Source: Streptomyces sp. Ru73 (lineage in GTDB: Bacteria; Actinomycetota; Actinomycetes; Streptomycetales; Streptomycetaceae). Taken from it: a stretch of DNA of 64,000 nucleotides. Under the pieces are notes generated by a model. It searched no databases and was not told the origin of the DNA. It saw nothing but the letters and a program-made list of their open reading frames with translations. The DNA lies in NCBI RefSeq assembly GCF_002920575.1, contig NZ_PQSQ01000016.1, positions 44,257 through 108,256 of the forward strand, written 5' to 3'. The position numbers were made by a program, and so were the translations under genes. Positions 15,782 to 26,400 of this stretch are shown here, piece by piece (within the stretch, counting starts at the first letter, position 1; each line of letters begins with the position of its first letter).

Positions 15782-16010
15782 GTGTCGGGCGCTGTGCGCT
15801 TGCGACGGGTAGAACACTACCAGCTCGGAGGGGGTGGTCATGAACGGGTTTCGGGAAGTGGCGGGGAGCGGGGTGCGGGGCGGCTTCCGGGAGGGTGGTC
15901 GCTAGCGCATGGGGGCGGTGCGGGGGCGGTGATCGAGGGAACGTCCCCCGCACGGGGCGGAAGTGGGGAAAACCCGGACGCAGCAGGTGGCAGGCGCCTA
16001 GTCTCAATAT

Positions 16011-16472
16011 GTGCCTGGCTTGTCCGGCCGGGTCCTTGTTGTCGACGACAACAAGGTCATCCGGCAGTTGATCAGGGTCAATCTCGAGCTGGAGGGCTTC
16101 GAGGTCGTGACCGCGGCTGACGGTGCCGAGTGCCTCGACATCGTGCACGACGTGTGTCCCGATGTGGTCACGCTCGACGTCGTGATGCCGCGGCTGAACG
16201 GACTGCGTACCGCCGAGAGGCTGCGTGCCGATCCGCGTACCCGTGAGCTTCCGATCGCCATCATCAGCGCGTGCACGCAGCTGGAGGTGGAGAGCGGGGA
16301 GGCGCTCAGGGTGGATGCGTTCCTTGCCAAGCCGTTCGAGCCGGTCGAGCTCATACGGACCGTGCACCAGTTGCTGGCCGGGGTCCATGGCTCCGGGCCC
16401 GGTGGCGGGCCGGCGGACGGGGCGGCCGATGCAGACCCGAATTCCCAGCCCGCCGTCCGGCCCACGGGGTGA
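16011..16472 (+). CDS. receiver-only response regulator
   Basis: 153 residues forming a single CheY-like receiver domain (about 5-122): acidic pair DDN near residue 12, phospho-acceptor Asp in VVTLDVVMP near 54, Ser/Thr switch in IISAC and conserved Lys in AKPFEP. After it comes only a Gly/Pro-rich tail, so there is no DNA-binding output domain. Start is the GTG at 16011; TAGTCT a few bases upstream looks like a -10, so the message may be leaderless. No histidine kinase is adjacent. A near-perfect 23-bp palindrome lies inside the coding start (16034-16056). Confidence 0.88.
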   Translation: MPGLSGRVLVVDDNKVIRQLIRVNLELEGFEVVTAADGAECLDIVHDVCPDVVTLDVVMPRLNGLRTAERLRADPRTRELPIAIISACTQLEVESGEALRVDAFLAKPFEPVELIRTVHQLLAGVHGSGPGGGPADGAADADPNSQPAVRPTG

Positions 16473-16591
16473 CGTGGCCGGCGCGGCGGGCGGTGCGAGC
16501 CGGGTGAGCGGGCGGGCGGTACGGGGCGGGGGGTGTCCGAAGGGCGAAACCCGTTCGCATACCCGCCCCCCTTCTCCCATACGCTTGTCCT

Positions 16592-18331
16592 GTGACCCCC
16601 GCTGAGCTCTCCCGCACCGTCCTGCGCTCCGTGCGCGGTGCCGTCGAGGCGCGGGAGCTTGTGCTGGCGGAGGGCGCCTTGCCCGAGCGGGTGGATGTGG
16701 CGCCGCCGCCGCACGCCGGCTGCGGTGATTACGCCACGAATGTCGCGCTGCGGCTGGCGAAGCATGCGGGGGCGCCGCCGCGAGAGGTCGCCGCGGTCGT
16801 CGCGAAGCGGCTGGCCGGTGTGCCGGGGATCGCGGCGGTGGATGTCGCCGGGCCCGGCTTCTTGAACATCACGCTGGGGGACGACGCACCTGGCGCGCTG
16901 GTGCGGGAGATTCTGGCCGCCGGTGCCGATTACGGGCGTGTGGATGGTCTTGGGGGCGGGGGGACGGCTGCGTCCGCGGACGGTCCGCCCCGCTCCGCCG
17001 GTGCCTGTCCCGCTCCGGTCGCGGACGGCCCGGTCGCCGCCGGTGTCCGCCCGGTTCCGTCTGCGGGAGGTCCGGCCCACGCCGGTGCCCGCACCACTCC
17101 GCCCGCGAGCAGCTCAGGCTGCGCCGGTGCCCGCCCGGCTCCGCCTGCGGGCGGTCCAGCCGCCGCTGGTGCCGGCTCCGCTCCGGTCGCGGACGGTCCC
17201 GCGTCCGCTGGTGTCAGCCCCGTCCCGTCTGCGGACGGCCCCGCCTCCGTCGGTGTCCGCCCTGCCGCGCCCACCATCGACCTCCGTCCCGCCCCCGGCC
17301 CTCGGGCCGCGGTCGTCGCGGACGCCTTGCGGGCGATCATGGAGGCTGCGGGGAAGGGGACCCGGCCGGGTGGGGAGGACGTGCGGCCCGTGCCTGTGAA
17401 GGGGCCGGACGGGAGCTACGTCACTGACGAGGAGCTGCTCGCGCGGCTCGGGCGGGACGAGATGCGGTGGGTGCTGCTGCGGCCCGCCGCGCACGATCAC
17501 GTGCGGGTGCCGGAGCGGCCGGTGCAGCGGGAGGGGAATCCCCGGTTCCTGGTGCAGTACGCGTACGCTCGTACGTGCGCAGTGTTGCGCAACGCCCGTG
17601 AGCTGGGCGTACTCACCGCAGGCGCCGATGAAGCCGCCACCGGCCGGACGGGTGCCGACGCCACGGCCCCCCACCGGACAAGCGCCGACGCCGTCGCCCC
17701 GGGCCGGGCCAACGCTGGTGGTCAGACTGCTGCCAGCCAGCTCGCTGCAGGCCAGGCCACCGCCGACCAAGCCGTCGCCGGCCAGACCGCCCCCCACCGG
17801 ACAAGCGCCGACGCCGTCGCCCCGGACCGGGCCGACGATGGTCGTCAGACTGCTGCCAGCCAGCTCGCTGCAGGCCAGGCCACCGCCGGCCAGGCTGCTG
17901 CCAGCCAGGCCACCCCCGGCCAAGCCGTCGCCGACCCGGCCACTGTCGCCGACCCGGCCACCGCCGCCCCGGACCAGGCATCCACAGCCCCGCCCGCCGT
18001 CCACCACCCCGACACCCCCCACCCCACCGCCGCCCACTCCGACACCGCCCACCCCCATGTCCCCCACACCCCCCTGCATGCCGCGCTTGCGGCGTATCCC
18101 GGGGCGGTCGGGGATGCGGCGCGGCTTCGGGCGCCGGAGCGGCTGGTGCGGCAGCTGGAAGTGATCGCCGACGCGTTCTTCCGGTTCCTCGTGACCTGTC
18201 CGCCGCTTCCCGCCGGAGAGCAGAAACCCATGGCCGTTCACCGCGCCCGGCTGGCCGTCGCCCAGGCCGCCGGTACGGTGCTTGCGAACGGCCTGACCCT
18301 GTTGGGCATCTCCGCACCCGAACACCTCTGA
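16592..18331 (+). CDS. nrtL: NrtL-type ArgS-related anticodon-binding protein with expanded repeats
   Basis: The N-terminal ~110 residues match the arginyl-tRNA synthetase Add-1 domain ([27 protein letters not shown]) and the C-terminal ~75 residues the DALR anticodon-binding domain (ending [11 protein letters not shown]). A middle piece ([20 protein letters not shown]) also aligns with ArgRS. The Rossmann catalytic core with HIGH and KMSKS motifs is absent, as in the Streptomyces NrtL proteins found upstream of lysA, so it cannot aminoacylate. It is long because of two low-complexity regions: proline/glycine repeats at about residues 125-230 and Gln/Ala/Thr repeats at about 350-490. Starts at GTG; 25 bp before lysA. 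Confidence 0.85.
   Translation: MTPAELSRTVLRSVRGAVEARELVLAEGALPERVDVAPPPHAGCGDYATNVALRLAKHAGAPPREVAAVVAKRLAGVPGIAAVDVAGPGFLNITLGDDAPGALVREILAAGADYGRVDGLGGGGTAASADGPPRSAGACPAPVADGPVAAGVRPVPSAGGPAHAGARTTPPASSSGCAGARPAPPAGGPAAAGAGSAPVADGPASAGVSPVPSADGPASVGVRPAAPTIDLRPAPGPRAAVVADALRAIMEAAGKGTRPGGEDVRPVPVKGPDGSYVTDEELLARLGRDEMRWVLLRPAAHDHVRVPERPVQREGNPRFLVQYAYARTCAVLRNARELGVLTAGADEAATGRTGADATAPHRTSADAVAPGRANAGGQTAASQLAAGQATADQAVAGQTAPHRTSADAVAPDRADDGRQTAASQLAAGQATAGQAAASQATPGQAVADPATVADPATAAPDQASTAPPAVHHPDTPHPTAAHSDTAHPHVPHTPLHAALAAYPGAVGDAARLRAPERLVRQLEVIADAFFRFLVTCPPLPAGEQKPMAVHRARLAVAQAAGTVLANGLTLLGISAPEHL
16975..17270. repeat. imperfect in-frame repeats in nrtL (Ala-Asp-Gly-Pro type)
   Basis: About six degenerate 48-51-bp units encode variations of ADGP-xxxG-xxPxPS, for example [15 protein letters not shown] and [15 protein letters not shown]. 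They replace much of the missing synthetase catalytic core. Confidence 0.8.
17663..17910. repeat. 123-bp direct repeat in nrtL, two copies
   Basis: A 41-codon unit starting [12 protein letters not shown] and containing [12 protein letters not shown] occurs twice with period 123 bp (second copy starts near 17786), preserving the frame. The remainder breaks into shorter AxxQATxGQ units, suggesting recent slippage or recombination expansion. Confidence 0.88.
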
Positions 18332-18356
18332 ACCTCCGAGGGGATCTCCCACCGCC

Positions 18357-19748
18357 ATGAGCCGTTCCGCGCACCCCGCAGGGCCCCGCCACGCCGACGT
18401 ACTGCCCGAGGGCCACTACACCGCTCCGCCAGCCGATCTGAACGACCTGGACCCGCGCGTCTGGGCCCGGACGGTGCGGCGGGACGCCGACGGTGTGGTG
18501 ACCGTCGGCGGGATGAGCGTCGCCGAGCTGAAGGAAGAGTTCGGTACGCCTGCTTACTTCCTGGACGAGGATGACTTCCGGGCTCGGTGCCGGGCCTGGA
18601 AGGACGCCTTCGGGGAGGATGCCGATGTCTTCTACGCCGGTAAGGCGTTTCTGTCGCGGGCCGTCGTGCGGTGGCTGCACGAGGAGGGGCTGAACCTCGA
18701 CGTCTGTTCCGGGGGCGAGCTGGCCACTGCGCTGGCGGCCGGGATGCCGGCCGAGCGGATCGCGCTGCACGGGAACAACAAGAGCGAGGGCGAGATCCGG
18801 CGGGCCGTCGAGGCCGGGGTCGGCAGAATCGTGCTCGACTCCTTCCAGGAGATCGCGCGGGTCGCGCACATCGCCGAGCAGCTCGGCAAGCGGCAGCCGG
18901 TGCAGATCCGGGTGACGGTGGGCGTCGAGGCGCACACGCACGAGTTCATCGCCACCGCGCACGAGGACCAGAAGTTCGGCATCGCGCTGGCCGACGGGCA
19001 GGCCGCCGAGGCCGTCCGCCGGGTGCTGAAGCTGGACGCGCTGGAGCTCACGGGCATCCACTCGCACATCGGGTCGCAGATCTTCGACATGGCCGGGTTC
19101 GAGGTCTCCGCGCGGCGTGTGGTGCAGCTGCTGGCCGACGTGCGCGAGGAGCACGGCGTCGAGCTGCCGGAGATCGATCTGGGGGGTGGCCTGGGCATCG
19201 CCTACACCTCCGACGACGACCCCCGGGAGCCGCACGAGATCGCCAAGGCGCTGGGCGAGATCGTCCGGCACGAGTGCGAGGCGGCGGGGCTGCGCGTGCC
19301 GCGGCTGTCCGTCGAGCCGGGGCGCGCCATCGTCGGCCCCACCGCGTTCACCCTGTACGAGGTGGGCACGGTGAAGGAGCTGGAGGGGCTGCGGACGTAT
19401 GTCAGCGTCGACGGCGGGATGTCGGACAATATCCGTACGGCGCTGTACGACGCGGAGTACAGCGTGGCGCTGGTCTCGCGGACCTCGGACGCCGCTCCGA
19501 TGCTCTCGCGGGTGGTCGGCAAGCACTGCGAGAGCGGTGACATCGTCGTGCGGGACGCGTTCCTGCCGTCGGACCTCGCGCCGGGCGACCTGCTGGCGGT
19601 GCCGGCGACCGGTGCGTACTGCCGGTCGATGGCCAGCAACTACAACCACGCGCTGCGGCCCCCGGTCGTGGCGGTGAGCCAGGGCGAGGCCCGGGCGATC
19701 GTGCGGCGCGAGACGGAGGAAGATCTCCTGCGGCTCGATGTCGGATAA
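18357..19748 (+). CDS. lysA: diaminopimelate decarboxylase
   Basis: A 463-residue PLP-dependent fold-type III decarboxylase that converts meso-diaminopimelate to L-lysine. The PLP lysine lies in [10 protein letters not shown] (near 88); HIGSQIFD, the glycine-rich phosphate loop [15 protein letters not shown] and the C-terminal catalytic CESGD are all present. It follows nrtL by 25 bp and precedes hom by 121 bp in the same direction, in the conserved actinobacterial lysA-hom-thrC-thrB arrangement for aspartate-family amino acids. Confidence 0.97.
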   Translation: MSRSAHPAGPRHADVLPEGHYTAPPADLNDLDPRVWARTVRRDADGVVTVGGMSVAELKEEFGTPAYFLDEDDFRARCRAWKDAFGEDADVFYAGKAFLSRAVVRWLHEEGLNLDVCSGGELATALAAGMPAERIALHGNNKSEGEIRRAVEAGVGRIVLDSFQEIARVAHIAEQLGKRQPVQIRVTVGVEAHTHEFIATAHEDQKFGIALADGQAAEAVRRVLKLDALELTGIHSHIGSQIFDMAGFEVSARRVVQLLADVREEHGVELPEIDLGGGLGIAYTSDDDPREPHEIAKALGEIVRHECEAAGLRVPRLSVEPGRAIVGPTAFTLYEVGTVKELEGLRTYVSVDGGMSDNIRTALYDAEYSVALVSRTSDAAPMLSRVVGKHCESGDIVVRDAFLPSDLAPGDLLAVPATGAYCRSMASNYNHALRPPVVAVSQGEARAIVRRETEEDLLRLDVG

Positions 19749-19869
19749 GTGAAATAGATGTCTCGGGATCTGGACGAGGTAAAGAAATTGCCGTCCGGTG
19801 AGTGAGACTGGTCCATTGCGAACAGGCCCCGGTCCCACGGGGCCGCAAACACGGAAGAGCAGAGGTCGA

Positions 19870-21162
19870 ATGATGCGTACGCGTCCGCTGAAGGTGGCGC
19901 TCCTGGGCTGTGGTGTGGTCGGCTCAGAGGTGGCGCGCATCATGACGACGCACGCTGACGACCTCACGGCCCGGATCGGCGCTCCCGTGGAGCTCGCGGG
20001 CATCGCCGTGCGCCGTCCCGACCGGGTGCGCGAGGGCGTGCCCGCCGAGCTGGTCACCACCGACGCGACCGCGCTGGTCAAGCGCGGGGACATCGACGTC
20101 GTGATCGAGGTCATCGGTGGCATCGAGCCGGCCCGCAAGCTCATCACCACCGCCTTCGAGCAGGGCGCCAGCGTCGTCTCGGCGAACAAGGCGCTGGTGG
20201 CGGCGGACGGCGCGGCGCTGCACGCGGCCGCCGAGGAGCACGGCGCCGACCTGTACTACGAGGCCGCGGTGGCCGGCGCGATTCCGCTGGTCAGGCCGCT
20301 GCGCGAGTCGCTGGCCGGGGACAAGGTCAACCGGGTGCTCGGCATCGTGAACGGGACGACCAACTTCATCCTCGACAAGATGGACACCAGCGGCGCCGGG
20401 TACAGCGAGGCGCTGGACGAAGCCACCGCGCTGGGGTACGCCGAGGCCGACCCGACCGCCGACGTCGAGGGCTTCGACGCCGCGGCGAAGGCCGCGATCC
20501 TCGCCGGCATCGCCTTCCACACCCGCGTGACCATCGACGACGTGCACCGCGAGGGCATCACCGAGGTCACCGCCGCCGACATCGCCTCCGCCAAACGCAT
20601 GGGCTGCACCGTCAAACTGCTGGCCATCTGCGAGCGGGCGGCCGACGGTGCCTCGGTCACCGCGCGGGTCCACCCGGCGATGATCCCGCTCACGCATCCG
20701 CTGGCGTCCGTGCGCGAGGCGTACAACGCCGTCTTCGTGGAGTCGGAGGCCGCCGGCCAGCTGATGTTCTACGGCCCCGGCGCCGGCGGCTCGCCGACCG
20801 CCTCGGCCGTCCTCGGCGACCTGGTCGCGGTCTGCCGGAACAAGCTCAGCGAGGCCACCGGGCCCGGCGAGTCGGCGTACACGCAGCTGCCGGTCAGCCC
20901 GATGGGCGAGGTCGTCACCCGGTACCACATCAGCCTCGATGTGGCCGACAAGCCCGGCGTCCTGGCCCAGGTCGCCATGGTCTTCGCCGAGCACGGCGTA
21001 TCGATCGATACGGTGCGCCAGCAGGGCAAGGACGGCGAGGCGTCCCTCGTCGTCGTCACCCACCGCGCCGCCGACGCCGCGCTGTCCTCGACGGTCGAGG
21101 CGCTGCGCAATCTGGACACCGTCCGGGGCGTCGCCAGCATCATGCGGGTCGAAGGGGAGTAA
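19870..21162 (+). CDS. hom: homoserine dehydrogenase
   Basis: A 430-residue enzyme reducing aspartate semialdehyde to homoserine. The N-terminal Rossmann NAD(P) motif [10 protein letters not shown], the SANKALVA segment, the catalytic region with [11 protein letters not shown] and [11 protein letters not shown], and a C-terminal ACT domain ([17 protein letters not shown] onward, residues about 355-430) are intact; the ACT domain implies threonine feedback inhibition. I use the ATG at 19870 (or 19873), which follows AGAGGT; the longer frame upstream has no ribosome site. It is 8 bp from thrC. Confidence 0.96.
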   Translation: MMRTRPLKVALLGCGVVGSEVARIMTTHADDLTARIGAPVELAGIAVRRPDRVREGVPAELVTTDATALVKRGDIDVVIEVIGGIEPARKLITTAFEQGASVVSANKALVAADGAALHAAAEEHGADLYYEAAVAGAIPLVRPLRESLAGDKVNRVLGIVNGTTNFILDKMDTSGAGYSEALDEATALGYAEADPTADVEGFDAAAKAAILAGIAFHTRVTIDDVHREGITEVTAADIASAKRMGCTVKLLAICERAADGASVTARVHPAMIPLTHPLASVREAYNAVFVESEAAGQLMFYGPGAGGSPTASAVLGDLVAVCRNKLSEATGPGESAYTQLPVSPMGEVVTRYHISLDVADKPGVLAQVAMVFAEHGVSIDTVRQQGKDGEASLVVVTHRAADAALSSTVEALRNLDTVRGVASIMRVEGE

Positions 21163-21170
21163 AGGAACCC

Positions 21171-22253
21171 ATGTCTGCCATTACCAGCGCCGGTACCACC
21201 CACCAGTGGCGCGGCATCATCGAGGAGTACCGCGACCGACTGCCGGTCAAGGACACGACCGAGGTCGTCACCCTTCGCGAGGGCGGTACGCCTCTCGTAC
21301 CGGCGCAGGTGCTCTCCGAGCGCACCGGCTGCGAGGTCCACCTCAAGGTCGAGGGCGCCAACCCCACCGGTTCCTTCAAGGACCGCGGCATGACGATGGC
21401 CATCACCCGGGCCAAGGAGGAGGGCGCGCAGGCCGTCATCTGCGCCTCCACGGGCAACACTTCCGCCTCCGCCGCCGCGTACGCCGTCCGTGCCCGGATG
21501 GTCAGCGCCGTACTGGTCCCGCAGGGCAAAATTGCGCTGGGCAAGATGGGCCAGGCGCTGGTGCACGGGGCGAAGATCCTCCAGGTCGACGGGAATTTCG
21601 ACGACTGTCTGACGCTCGCCCGCGGGCTGTCGGAGAAGTACCCGGTCGCACTTGTGAACTCCGTCAACCCGGTGCGCATCGAGGGCCAGAAGACCGCGGC
21701 CTTCGAGATCGTGGACATGCTCGGTGACGCGCCCGACATCCACGTGCTGCCGGTCGGCAACGCCGGCAACATCACGGCGTACTGGAAGGGCTACAAGGAG
21801 TACGCCGCCGACGGCATCGCCTCCCGCCGGCCCCGCATGTGGGGTTTCCAGGCGTCCGGCAGCGCGCCGATCGTGCGTGGTGAGGTGGTCAAGGACCCGA
21901 GCACGATCGCCACGGCGATCCGCATCGGCAACCCGGCCTCCTGGTCCTTCGCCGAGGCCGCGCGGGACGAGTCGGGCGGCGCCATCGACGAGGTGACGGA
22001 CCGTCAGATCCTCGCTGCTTACCGGCTGTTGGCCTCGCAGGAGGGTGTCTTCGTGGAGCCGGCCTCGGCCGCTTCGGTGGCCGGTCTGCTGAAGGCCGCC
22101 GAGGAGGGCAGGGTCGACCCGGGCCAGAAGATCGTCTGCACGGTGACCGGCAACGGCCTGAAGGACCCGGACTGGGCGGTGGCCGGTGCGCCGCAGCCGG
22201 TGACGGTCCCGGTCGACGCGGACGCGGCCGCCGAGCGGCTGGGCCTGGCGTAG
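21171..22253 (+). CDS. thrC: threonine synthase
   Basis: A 360-residue PLP enzyme (fold type II) that converts O-phosphohomoserine to threonine. The PLP lysine is in [11 protein letters not shown] (near 68), [14 protein letters not shown] binds the cofactor ring and [14 protein letters not shown] the phosphate. It starts 8 bp after hom, so the two genes are one transcript. The short (~350-residue) form is the usual actinobacterial type. Confidence 0.97.
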   Translation: MSAITSAGTTHQWRGIIEEYRDRLPVKDTTEVVTLREGGTPLVPAQVLSERTGCEVHLKVEGANPTGSFKDRGMTMAITRAKEEGAQAVICASTGNTSASAAAYAVRARMVSAVLVPQGKIALGKMGQALVHGAKILQVDGNFDDCLTLARGLSEKYPVALVNSVNPVRIEGQKTAAFEIVDMLGDAPDIHVLPVGNAGNITAYWKGYKEYAADGIASRRPRMWGFQASGSAPIVRGEVVKDPSTIATAIRIGNPASWSFAEAARDESGGAIDEVTDRQILAAYRLLASQEGVFVEPASAASVAGLLKAAEEGRVDPGQKIVCTVTGNGLKDPDWAVAGAPQPVTVPVDADAAAERLGLA

Positions 22254-22642
22254 GACGTCCGGCGCGCAGACGTCCGGCGTAGGACCAGGACGTCTGGCGT
22301 AAGACAAAAATTCGACCGGAAACAGCCGGTCGGGACGGCTCGGACGGGGTCGGCGCGCGTGTCGCACCGGCCCCGTGAGGCCACACAGGGCAAATCCTGC
22401 AAAGGCTGCAAAGTGAGTGGTGTGGCATGAGAGGGCGCGCGACACGCATCGTGCGCCTCCCGTGCGCCCTATGTCGCCACTGAACCTTCCTTCGATAGGC
22501 TGGCAGCCAACTCCCCTCCCCGCGGCATAGTGCAGTGGTGTGCAGGGCAGGTCAGAACGGACCCCATGAGCCGATCAGGTGCCTCGGTACCGCGGCGCTC
22601 CGGGGCAGTACCGCAGTTTCAATCAAGGAGAGTCATCGAGCG
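22254..22642 (+). promoter_or_regulatory. thrC-thrB intergenic region with repeats and a small hairpin
   Basis: This 389-bp gap separates thrB from hom-thrC. It begins with three copies of GACGTCyGGCG (22254, 22269 and 22289), followed by a 7-bp hairpin CGACCGG/CCGGTCG (22313-22332) that may end the hom-thrC message. TAGGCT at 22496-22501 looks like a -10 element for thrB, without a convincing -35. I see no gene here. Confidence 0.45.
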
Positions 22643-23560
22643 ATGGCCGGTCCAGCGTTCCGCGCCGCCGCCGTCCGGGTGCGCACCCCCGCCACCAGCG
22701 CCAATCTCGGTCCCGGCTTCGACGCCCTCGGCCTGTCCCTGGGTCTGTACGACGACGTCGTAGTACGCGTCGCCGACTCCGGACTGCACATCGACATCGC
22801 GGGCGAGGGCGCCGACACCCTGCCGCGCGACGAGAGCCACCTGCTCGTACGGTCCCTGCGTACCGCCTTCGACCTGCTGGGCGGGCAGCCGCGCGGCCTG
22901 GAGGTCGTCTGCGCCAACCGCATCCCGCACGGCCGGGGCCTGGGCTCCTCCTCCGCCGCCATCTGCGCCGGGATCGTCGCGGCCCGCGCCGTGACGATAG
23001 GCGGCGAGCAGAAGCTCGACGACGCCGGACTGCTGGAACTGGCCACCGAGATCGAGGGTCACCCCGACAACGTCGCCGCCTGCCTGCTCGGCGGATTCAC
23101 CCTGTCCTGGATGGACGCCGGCGCGGCCCGCGCCATCAGGATGGATCCCGCCGATTCCGTCGTTCCGGTGGTCTTCGTGCCGGGCAAGCCGGTGCTCACC
23201 GAGACCGCGCGCGGCCTGCTGCCGCGCACCGTCCCGCACGGTGACGCCGCGGCGAACGCCGGTCGTGCCGCACTGCTCGTCGAGGCCCTGACCAGGCGCC
23301 CCGAGCTGCTGCTCGCCGCGACCGAGGACCGACTTCACCAGGAGTACCGGGCGCCGGCCATGCCGGAGAGCATCGCCCTGGTGAACCGACTGCGCGCGGA
23401 CGGCGTCCCCGCGGTCGTCTCCGGCGCGGGCCCGACGGTGCTCGCGCTGGTCGAGGAGGGAGCGGCCGACAAGGTCGCGTGCCTGGCGGGAGAGGGGTGG
23501 GCGGCCAACCGGCTGTCCCTCGACGCAGCAGGAACGAGCGTGCTGCCGCTCGCCGGGTGA
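22643..23560 (+). CDS. thrB: homoserine kinase
   Basis: A 305-residue GHMP-family kinase that phosphorylates homoserine for threonine synthase. The ATP-binding glycine-rich motif PHGRGLGSSSAAICAG is near residue 93, and the conserved N-terminal segment VRTPATSANLGPGFDALGL and C-terminal VSGAGPTVLAL are present. The ATG at 22643 follows AAGGAGAG. Its separation from thrC by 389 bp suggests its own promoter. Confidence 0.96.
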   Translation: MAGPAFRAAAVRVRTPATSANLGPGFDALGLSLGLYDDVVVRVADSGLHIDIAGEGADTLPRDESHLLVRSLRTAFDLLGGQPRGLEVVCANRIPHGRGLGSSSAAICAGIVAARAVTIGGEQKLDDAGLLELATEIEGHPDNVAACLLGGFTLSWMDAGAARAIRMDPADSVVPVVFVPGKPVLTETARGLLPRTVPHGDAAANAGRAALLVEALTRRPELLLAATEDRLHQEYRAPAMPESIALVNRLRADGVPAVVSGAGPTVLALVEEGAADKVACLAGEGWAANRLSLDAAGTSVLPLAG

Positions 23561-23942
23561 CCGACGGATTGCCGGTCTGAGAGAGGGGGAATGTTTGTTG
23601 GATCCGGTAGTGTTAACCTCAAGTGAGTACCCGACGCCGCAGCGGCGAGGTACTTCGTGTCCCCAGTCGGGACCACCTTTCTTCCGGGAGCCTCCCAACC
23701 TGCTTGGAGCGAAGGCCTAAAGCAGAAGCGAGCACGCTCCGGAAATCGGCGTGATGTGCATAACGCGTGACCTGCATGAATGCGCAGCATCTTTCGCGTC
23801 GGAACGATGAACTGATCTCTCCGCCGAATCCGGCGGGACCACCGCCCCGGCCCGGCCCGTGAATGTCGAGGGACCGCGGTCGGACAGCACAACCGGTCGC
23901 CGAGCCAGACAGGCCGACGCCCGCTCCAGGGAAGGACCCTTC
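23561..23942 (+). promoter_or_regulatory. long rho leader region
   Basis: The 382 bp before rho contain no gene I can support. TAGTGTTAAC at 23608-23617 is a -10-like element, which would leave a leader of more than 300 nt. The leader includes C-rich, G-poor pieces (for example near 23670-23700) of the sort Rho can bind, so autogenous attenuation is possible but inferred. Confidence 0.4.
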
Positions 23943-26009
23943 GTGAGCGACACCACCGATCTGATGGGCGTACGCACCGATGGCGATGCCGCAGCGCCCG
24001 CCACGGACGCTCCCGCCGCGCCTGCCACCGGGGCCGCCACTGGTGCCTCGCGGCGACGCCGTTCCGGCACCGGCCTCGAGGGCATGGTCCTGGCCGAGCT
24101 GCAGCAGGTAGCCTCCAGCCTCGGCATCAAGGGCACCGCGCGGATGCGCAAGAGCCAGCTCATCGAGGTCATCAAGGAGAAGCAGGCCGCCGGCGGAGCC
24201 GGTGCGGCCAAGACCGCCGAGGCGCCCGCGGAAGCCCCCGCCGAGGCCAAGCCGAAGCGCCGGACCACCTCCAAGGCCCGCACCGGCGAGGCCGCGGCCG
24301 AGAAGACCGCCGAGAAGCCCGCCAAGGCGGAGAAGGCCGCGGACACCGCCGCCGGCCAGCAGCAGATCGAGATTCCCGGCCAGGGCGCCGGCGACGAGCA
24401 GCCGGCCGGCGAGCGCCGCCGGCGCCGCGCCACCGCAGCGGCCGGCAGCCCCGAGACCACCGCGTCCGAGGCCAAGGACGGCGGCCGCGGCGAGGCCAAG
24501 GCCGAGGCGAAGACCGAGGTCAAGGACGGCCAGAAGGACGCCTCCGGCCAGGAGGGCGAGGGCCGCAAGGGCGGCGAGGGCCGCCAGGAGCGGGGCGAGC
24601 GCCAGGACCGCGGGGACCGTCAGGACCGCGGCCAGAAGGGCGACCGCGGCCGGGGCCGCGACCGCGACCGCCGCAAGAACAACGACGGCAACGACGGCGG
24701 CGGCCAGCAGCAGGGCGGCGGCAACCGCCAGCAGGGCAACCGCCAGGACGACTTCGACGACGAGGGCCAGGGCGGCCGGCGCGGCCGCCGGGGCCGGTAC
24801 CGGGACCGCCGCGGCCGGCGCGGCCGTGACGACTTCGGCGCCGAGCCGCAGGTCGCCGAGGACGACGTCCTGATCCCCGTCGCGGGCATCCTGGACATCC
24901 TCGACAACTACGCGTTCATCCGGACCTCCGGCTACCTCCCCGGTCCGAACGACGTGTACGTCTCCCTCGCCCAGGTCCGCAAGAACGGCCTCCGCAAGGG
25001 TGACCACGTCACCGGCGCGGTCCGCCAGCCCCGTGAGGGCGAGCGCCGCGAGAAGTTCAACGCGCTGGTCCGGCTGGACTCCGTCAACTCCGTCGCGCCC
25101 GAACAGGGCCGCGGCCGCCCGGAGTTCGGCAAGCTGACGCCCCTGTACCCGCAGGAGCGGCTGCGCCTGGAGGGCGAGGCCGGCCAGCTGACCACGCGGA
25201 TCATCGACCTCGTGTCGCCGATCGGCAAGGGCCAGCGCGGTCTGATCGTGGCCCCGCCGAAGACCGGTAAGACCATGATCATGCAGGCGGTCGCCAACGC
25301 GATCACCCGCAACAACCCCGAGTGCCACCTGATGGTCGTCCTCGTCGACGAGCGTCCGGAAGAGGTCACCGACATGCAGCGGTCGGTCAAGGGCGAGGTC
25401 ATCTCCTCGACCTTCGACCGCCCGGCCGAGGACCACACCACCGTCGCCGAGCTCGCCATCGAGCGTGCGAAGCGCCTGGTGGAGCTGGGCCACGACGTCG
25501 TCGTCCTGCTGGACTCCATCACCCGTCTGGGCCGCGCGTACAACCTCGCGGCGCCCGCCTCCGGCCGCATCCTGTCCGGTGGTGTCGACTCGACCGCGCT
25601 GTACCCACCGAAGCGCTTCTTCGGTGCCGCGCGCAACATCGAGGACGGCGGCTCGCTGACCATCCTGGCCACCGCGCTGGTCGAGACCGGCTCGCGGATG
25701 GACGAGGTGATCTTCGAGGAGTTCAAGGGCACCGGCAACATGGAGCTCAAGCTCGACCGGAAGCTCGCGGACAAGCGCATCTTCCCGGCGGTGGACGTGG
25801 ACGCGTCCGGCACCCGCAAGGAAGAGATCCTGATGTCCAGCGACGAGCTCTCGATCGTGTGGAAGCTGCGCCGGGTGCTGCACGCCCTGGACCAGCAGCA
25901 GGCCATCGAGCTGCTGCTGGACAAGATGAAGCAGACGAAGTCCAACGCGGAGTTCCTGCTGCAGATCCAGAAGACGACGCCGACCCCGGGCAACAACGGC
26001 AACGACTGA
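23943..26009 (+). CDS. rho: transcription termination factor Rho
   Basis: A 688-residue hexameric RNA-dependent ATPase. Rho N-domain at about 45-80 ([15 protein letters not shown]), RNA-binding cold-shock-like domain at about 305-380 ([20 protein letters not shown]), Walker A APPKTGKT near 440, Walker [16 protein letters not shown] and the R-loop/Q-loop [15 protein letters not shown]. Between the N-domain and RNA-binding domain lies a ~220-residue insertion first Ala/Lys/Glu-rich, then Arg/Gly/Asp/Gln-rich, a feature of high-GC actinobacterial Rho proteins that alters RNA binding. Start is GTG 23943 after AGGGA; the longer frame at 23859 lacks a site. Confidence 0.97.
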   Translation: MSDTTDLMGVRTDGDAAAPATDAPAAPATGAATGASRRRRSGTGLEGMVLAELQQVASSLGIKGTARMRKSQLIEVIKEKQAAGGAGAAKTAEAPAEAPAEAKPKRRTTSKARTGEAAAEKTAEKPAKAEKAADTAAGQQQIEIPGQGAGDEQPAGERRRRRATAAAGSPETTASEAKDGGRGEAKAEAKTEVKDGQKDASGQEGEGRKGGEGRQERGERQDRGDRQDRGQKGDRGRGRDRDRRKNNDGNDGGGQQQGGGNRQQGNRQDDFDDEGQGGRRGRRGRYRDRRGRRGRDDFGAEPQVAEDDVLIPVAGILDILDNYAFIRTSGYLPGPNDVYVSLAQVRKNGLRKGDHVTGAVRQPREGERREKFNALVRLDSVNSVAPEQGRGRPEFGKLTPLYPQERLRLEGEAGQLTTRIIDLVSPIGKGQRGLIVAPPKTGKTMIMQAVANAITRNNPECHLMVVLVDERPEEVTDMQRSVKGEVISSTFDRPAEDHTTVAELAIERAKRLVELGHDVVVLLDSITRLGRAYNLAAPASGRILSGGVDSTALYPPKRFFGAARNIEDGGSLTILATALVETGSRMDEVIFEEFKGTGNMELKLDRKLADKRIFPAVDVDASGTRKEEILMSSDELSIVWKLRRVLHALDQQQAIELLLDKMKQTKSNAEFLLQIQKTTPTPGNNGND

Positions 26010-26034
26010 CGCCCGCGGCCGCGCGGCCGTCCAC

Positions 26035-26072
26035 CGGAGCCCTCCCCGTCACCCGTGACGGGGAGGGCTCCG
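26035..26072 (+). terminator. rho hairpin terminator
   Basis: A perfect 18-bp stem with a nominal 2-nt loop (CGGAGCCCTCCCCGTCAC and complement), 26 bp after the rho stop. Very stable; no T tract. Confidence 0.8.
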
Positions 26073-26400
26073 CCGTTCCGTCACGCGGTGGGAACGCGCC
26101 GTGAAAATGGTGTGACGCATTCGGCGTTCCCCGGCCGTGCCCTGAGACCTTCCGCACAGACGTAAAGTCCGCAAACGTCCCGTCCTGCGCCCGGTGCGCC
26201 GGGAAAAAGCCCTGGTGAGCGGGGTGCGAACGGCTGTGCGCCGGCTTCGGCACGCCCGTCCGGAGTGGCCGGGCGGCACCGGCGGTCTGTGCAACCCTTC
26301 CCGGATGCCTCCCGTCTGACAAGGTGCGGGACACCACCGGTGAGAGGACGTGACAGCCGGGGACGGCGGGGCCAGCCGAGCAGCGAGGACTGAGGAGCAG
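26073..26400 (+). other. noncoding stretch upstream of the LCP gene
   Basis: About 330 bp between the rho terminator and the LCP start. It must hold the LCP promoter; the 26095-26130 part is less GC-rich than the rest, but I cannot define a promoter and see no gene. Confidence 0.4.
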
